Shown: piece after piece, positions 6,058-9,138 of the stretch
Layout: each line of letters starts with the position of its first letter
How positions within the stretch are numbered: position 1 is the first letter of the stretch
Source of the DNA: CAKRHR01 sp964423195
GTDB taxonomy: Bacteria; Bacillota; Clostridia; Lachnospirales; Lachnospiraceae
Direction of reading: 5' to 3'
Length of the DNA: 9,138 nucleotides
Assembly: GCA_964423195.1 (NCBI GenBank)
Contig: CAYRDY010000081.1
Span: 1-9,138 of the forward strand
Program-made: the position numbers and the translations under genes
Notes under the pieces: generated by a model
Seen by the model: the letters and a program-made list of their open reading frames with translations, nothing else
What the model was told of the DNA's origin: nothing
The model's database searches: none

Positions 6058-7953
6058 CTACATTAGCTCGCGCTCCCCGCGGCTCACAAATACCGCGATC
6101 GTCCGCGGGGGAATGGCCACATCCGCCGCGCGCACGCCCTGCCGCGCCGCCTCTGATGCGCTGTCCGCGTGGACGGGCACATCCCCACCGCCCCACGTCG
6201 AGAGCACCTGCTGCCAGACCTGTCCCCTCGGCAGGGACGGAAGGCCGATCATCTTCGGCTCCCAGTGCATATTGTAGGCAAAATAGAGGTCGCTGTCGCT
6301 GCAGCCCGGCGCGTATCTGCCGCAGTAGAGGACGCCCAGATAGCGGCTCTCCGCCGAGCTCTCCACCCGCCATGGCCTGCCGCCGTGGAGAGACACATCC
6401 GGATGACCGCAGTTTAAGAAATCCATCATCCGCACCGGCAAAGCGGCGTGCAGCATCGGGTGGTCCCTTCTCAGACAGATCAGATCGCGGACAAATGAAA
6501 ACATCGCGCGGTTCCTCTTCAGGAGATTCCAGTTCAGCCATGTCAGGTCATTGTCCTGACAGTAGGGATTGTTGTTGCCCTGCTGCGTCTGTCCGAGCTC
6601 GTCACCTGCAAAAATGACCGGAATTCCCTGATGAATCAGGGTAAATACCCAGGCGTTCTTCATCTGTCGGTGCCTGAGCTCGGTGACCCGCCGCTTCCTC
6701 GTCGGCCCCTCGACCCCGCAGTTCCAGCTGAAATTCTCATCTGTGCCGTCGGCATTGTTCTCGCCGTTGGCCTCATTGTGCTTCTCACTGTAACTGACCA
6801 GATCGGCCAGCCGGAAACCATTGTGACCGCAGAGATAGCGGACGCTGCCGATTGAAGGGTCATTTTTCAGGAGCAGGCGGCTGAATGTGCCGACCATACC
6901 CGCGTCGCCCTTCAAAAATTTCCGGCAGCACACGGCATACGCGTCATTGTAATCCGCCAGATGTTTAAGGGATCCCTGTCGATAGCCGTAAGTATCGCCG
7001 CCGAAATCCTCCGTGAACAATTTCGTCCGCGCCAGCACCGGATCCGTGGCCGCAAGCTCTGCCGGCAGCGCCTCGCGGTTGACGTGAAAACCGTCCACAT
7101 GGTACGTCAACACCCAATAGCGCAGGCAGTCCAGCACCAGATTGCGGTTGACACCGCCGTCAAAATAAAACTCCATGACCACCTCGATGCCCGCCCGGTG
7201 CAGCGCGGCAACCATCGCCTTGAACTCCGCGGTCGGATCATTTCCGGCGCTGTAGGCCGCTTTCGGCGCAAAATAATGTGCCCAGCCATAGCCCCAGTAA
7301 TTCATCCGGTACCGCCGCTGCTCCTGTCCGGCGGGATCCCCGGATGGTAACAGCCAGGAGGCATCCAAAGTCGCCCCGCCGGCAGCCCTGATGGGTACCA
7401 TCTCCTCAAATTCGACCGCCGGCATCAACTCCACACAGTTGACGCCGAGTCGCTTGAAGTAATCGATTTTTTCCGCCACGCCGAGAAACGTCCCCTTATG
7501 GCGCACGCCCGACGAGCTGTCCATTGTAAAGCCGCGCACATGCAGCTTATACATGATCAGCTCGTGCATCGGCAGGCCAAGCGGCTCATCGCCCGCCCAG
7601 TCAAATGTCCCATCAAAACAGCAGTACCGCGGGCTGCCGGCGGGCTTCCCCCACGCGCCGCGCCCCGCGAGCGCGGGCGCGTATTCATCCGCGTAGACAT
7701 CGCCGCCATAGGTATAGGCGTACTCAAAATACTGGCGGCCAGGCCCTGTCAGACGCACCGAATACACATCGCCGAATACGTGAAACGCATTCATCGGCAG
7801 CTCGATCTCCCGATCCTTGAGATAAATATGGAGAATCAAATCTCTCGTCCCGTCACAGCAGACCGAAAACTCCACGTCCGCCTCACCGACCCAGGCGACG
7901 CCTAAGCGCCTGCCACTGCCCGCAACCGCTGTCTCTGTGTTCTTTTCCCGCAT
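6058..7953 (-). CDS. GH13 (GlgX/isoamylase-like) family protein lacking most catalytic residues
   Basis: The complete gene encodes 631 residues. Residues 18-118 form a CBM48-like beta domain, about 130-500 the alpha-amylase barrel, and 505-631 a C-terminal beta domain. Its relation to glycogen-debranching/pullulanase-type enzymes is clear from MYKLHVRGFT (134-143), LDCLRYWVLTYHVDGF (274-289), SYSEKHNEANGENN (387-400), NCGVEGPT (411-418), GIPVIFAGDELGQTQQGNNNPYCQDN (443-468). The catalytic positions are altered. Where active members read GFRFD, this has GFHVN, so the nucleophile Asp is Asn292 and the Arg is His290. The HD pair of region IV is H377-N378. Region I (usually DVVYNH) reads EFYFDG (261-266), and the loop of about 50-60 residues normally between regions I and II is missing. 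Only the acid/base position, Glu315 in FTED, remains. Hydrolytic activity is therefore doubtful; glucan binding or regulation is possible. No signal peptide. The start at 7953 has GGAGGAG just upstream. Confidence 0.9.
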   Translation of the reverse strand: MREKNTETAVAGSGRRLGVAWVGEADVEFSVCCDGTRDLILHIYLKDREIELPMNAFHVFGDVYSVRLTGPGRQYFEYAYTYGGDVYADEYAPALAGRGAWGKPAGSPRYCCFDGTFDWAGDEPLGLPMHELIMYKLHVRGFTMDSSSGVRHKGTFLGVAEKIDYFKRLGVNCVELMPAVEFEEMVPIRAAGGATLDASWLLPSGDPAGQEQRRYRMNYWGYGWAHYFAPKAAYSAGNDPTAEFKAMVAALHRAGIEVVMEFYFDGGVNRNLVLDCLRYWVLTYHVDGFHVNREALPAELAATDPVLARTKLFTEDFGGDTYGYRQGSLKHLADYNDAYAVCCRKFLKGDAGMVGTFSRLLLKNDPSIGSVRYLCGHNGFRLADLVSYSEKHNEANGENNADGTDENFSWNCGVEGPTRKRRVTELRHRQMKNAWVFTLIHQGIPVIFAGDELGQTQQGNNNPYCQDNDLTWLNWNLLKRNRAMFSFVRDLICLRRDHPMLHAALPVRMMDFLNCGHPDVSLHGGRPWRVESSAESRYLGVLYCGRYAPGCSDSDLYFAYNMHWEPKMIGLPSLPRGQVWQQVLSTWGGGDVPVHADSASEAARQGVRAADVAIPPRTIAVFVSRGERELM

Positions 7954-7956
7954 AAT

Positions 7957-7963
7957 CTCCTCC
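7957..7963 (-). promoter_or_regulatory. Strong ribosome binding site that fixes the start of the GH13-like gene
   Basis: GGAGGAG on minus, with 5 bases between the GGAGG core and the ATG at 7951-7953. It lies between the assembly gap and the GH13-like coding region, so it shows that this gene begins here and is not the C-terminal half of a fusion. Confidence 0.85.
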
Positions 7964-7980
7964 AAACCTGCAGCCGGAAT

Positions 7981-8080
7981 NNNNNNNNNNNNNNNNNNNN
8001 NNNNNNNNNNNNNNNNNNNNNNNNNNNNNNNNNNNNNNNNNNNNNNNNNNNNNNNNNNNNNNNNNNNNNNNNNNNNNNNN
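7981..8080. other. Assembly gap of 100 N
   Basis: A run of exactly 100 undetermined bases, the usual placeholder for a gap of unknown length. It removes the 3' end of the ATP-grasp gene, the intergenic DNA, and any promoter or terminator between that gene and the GH13-like gene. Confidence 0.98.
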
Positions 8081-9138
8081 CGCTTCAAACTTCGGTCATA
8101 CGGGCTCAGCCCAAACCTGTAAAAATGCTCCATGTGAACATTTCTTGCCTGGCGCCTGCCAAGCGCGTATCTGAGCAAAAATTTCGGCACCACGCTGACC
8201 GTAAATTCTTGATCGGCAATAAAAAATTCACTGTCCTCATGCCGTATATAATCATCGACAATCAGCTTCGGCATGTTGGCGCCGCCGGCCACTGTGTAAT
8301 AATTGCTCCGCCCCTGGCGGATATTCATCTCAAATACGACATATCCGCCCCGCCTCTCATCGTACTGAATATCGAAATGACAGATACCCGTAAACCGGAT
8401 GCTTTCCAGAAAATGCCTGATTTTCTCGCACAGTTCGCGGTCACAGGCATAGGTAATGGCATTATAATTGCCGATCAGCTCCGGTGTGCGGTCGTGCATC
8501 AGGATTTTCCCGCCCGATATCGCGACAACCTTGTGCCTGCTGTTGGCATAGGCACTGTAGACAAACATGGAATCATCCTTGCCCTCAATGTATTCCTGGA
8601 AAATAAATTTGCCCTTAAATCCGGAGGCGCGGATATTGCCGACGATATATTCAAGCTGCGTCCTGTTCTCCGCCTTATAGCCCTTTTGCTTCCCGGCGAA
8701 CTGGTAATTTGCGTATTCCACCGTATCCGCGGGTTTTAAAAAGATTGGGAATTCAAACGGGATTTCAAAATTCTCCAGTTCATCCTCCGCGAAATCGAAC
8801 CGCTTTGTCCTCGGATAATCCAGGCCATACTTTTCACACAGCCCGTAAAATGTATCCTTATTAAAAAGCACGTCAAACATTTGCTCATCCACGATCGGAA
8901 TGATAAATGTATCGCTGATTTCCATGATTTTTTCACGATTGTGGATCAAATGCCGCACATAATAATCCGTATTCCCGAACAGTATTTTCTTCTTCTCCGG
9001 ATATTTCCGGTGAATATCTCCCAGCGCCGTTAAGAGCACCTCATCCTCAAGCAGATTTTCATAATAGTAGCCCTCGACAATTTTGCTGAAAGCCGTCGGA
9101 AAAATCGGATGCTGGCCGATAATGACAGTGCGGATGCC
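8081..9138 (-). CDS. ATP-grasp carboxylate-amine ligase-like protein, partial at both ends
   Basis: The 352 visible residues are open to the right edge of the window (5' end missing, likely about 30 residues) and run into the assembly gap (3' end missing). ATP-grasp enzymes join a carboxylate, activated as acyl-phosphate, to an amine using ATP. Counting from the first visible residue, GIRTVIIGQ (1-9) is the N-terminal pre-ATP-grasp strand. FPIFLKPAD (130-138) carries Lys135 expected to hold ATP, FIFQEYIEG (178-186) is the hinge with the nucleotide-binding strand, and HFDIQYD (254-260) with FEMNIRQGRSNYY (269-281) supply the magnesium ligands Asp256, Glu270 and Asn272. The FEMNIRQGRSNYY form resembles the 'carboxylate-amine ligase' group that includes D-aspartate ligase of enterococci, which makes peptidoglycan cross-bridges; the substrate here cannot be read from sequence. 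The GTG at 9037 is not the start, because the similarity continues upstream. It is upstream of the GH13-like gene in the same direction. Confidence 0.88.

Noticed and set aside
8125..8739. Plus-strand open frame of 204 codons
   Set aside because: It lies antisense to the ATP-grasp gene, has no recognisable domain or ribosome site, and its composition is that of a frame shadow.
6058..9039. Single 993-residue two-domain protein beginning with GTG at 9037
   Set aside because: It reads through 100 N, the GH13 part has its own ATG and ribosome site, and the ATP-grasp similarity continues upstream of the GTG to the window edge.

Overview
The window looks like a contig fragment from an anaerobic Firmicute, most likely a moderately GC-rich Lachnospiraceae or related Clostridia. 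I base this on the protein sequences (AroC, the beta-propeller lactonase, TraX and the GH13-like protein resemble clostridial versions from memory), on strong GGAGG-type ribosome binding sites and on sigma-A-like promoters. It is a scaffolded assembly: a run of exactly 100 N at 7981-8080 is an assembly gap.

Layout, left to right. At 1-485 (minus) is the N-terminal part of tgt, queuine tRNA-ribosyltransferase, running off the left edge, with its own promoter. A two-gene minus-strand operon follows: an AtoE-type short-chain fatty acid transporter (1213-2583) and a small two-helix membrane protein (708-1202), closed by a 12-bp hairpin at 627-665. The 264-bp divergent intergenic region holds the transporter promoter and the promoter of aroC (chorismate synthase, 2848-3954, plus), the only plus-strand gene. 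aroC ends at a strong hairpin terminator (4055-4091) that may also serve the convergent gene. That gene is a beta-propeller lactonase-family protein (4118-5188, minus) whose last codons and stop lie inside a 14-bp tandem repeat. Further right, all on minus, are a TraX-family membrane protein (5311-5982), a complete GH13-like protein (6058-7953), the assembly gap, and an ATP-grasp carboxylate-amine ligase-like protein (8081-9138) cut by the gap at its C-terminus and by the window edge at its N-terminus.

Two points matter most. First, a single reading frame of 993 codons seems to fuse the ATP-grasp and GH13 proteins, but only because it reads through 100 N; the GH13 gene has its own ATG and a perfect GGAGGAG site, so these are two genes. 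Second, the GH13-like protein keeps the GlgX/isoamylase fold signature (KHNEANGENN, NCGVEGPT, NNPYCQDN) but has lost most catalytic positions: the nucleophile Asp is Asn, the preceding Arg is His, the HD motif is HN, region I is gone and the following loop is collapsed. It is a candidate pseudoenzyme or glucan-binding protein, not a working debranching enzyme.

The genes do not form one pathway: they cover tRNA modification, short-chain fatty acid transport, aromatic amino acid synthesis, a sugar-lactonase-like protein, and possibly cell-envelope or storage-polymer functions. I see no mobile element, CRISPR array, tRNA or rRNA. No gene-free stretch exceeds 300 bases.
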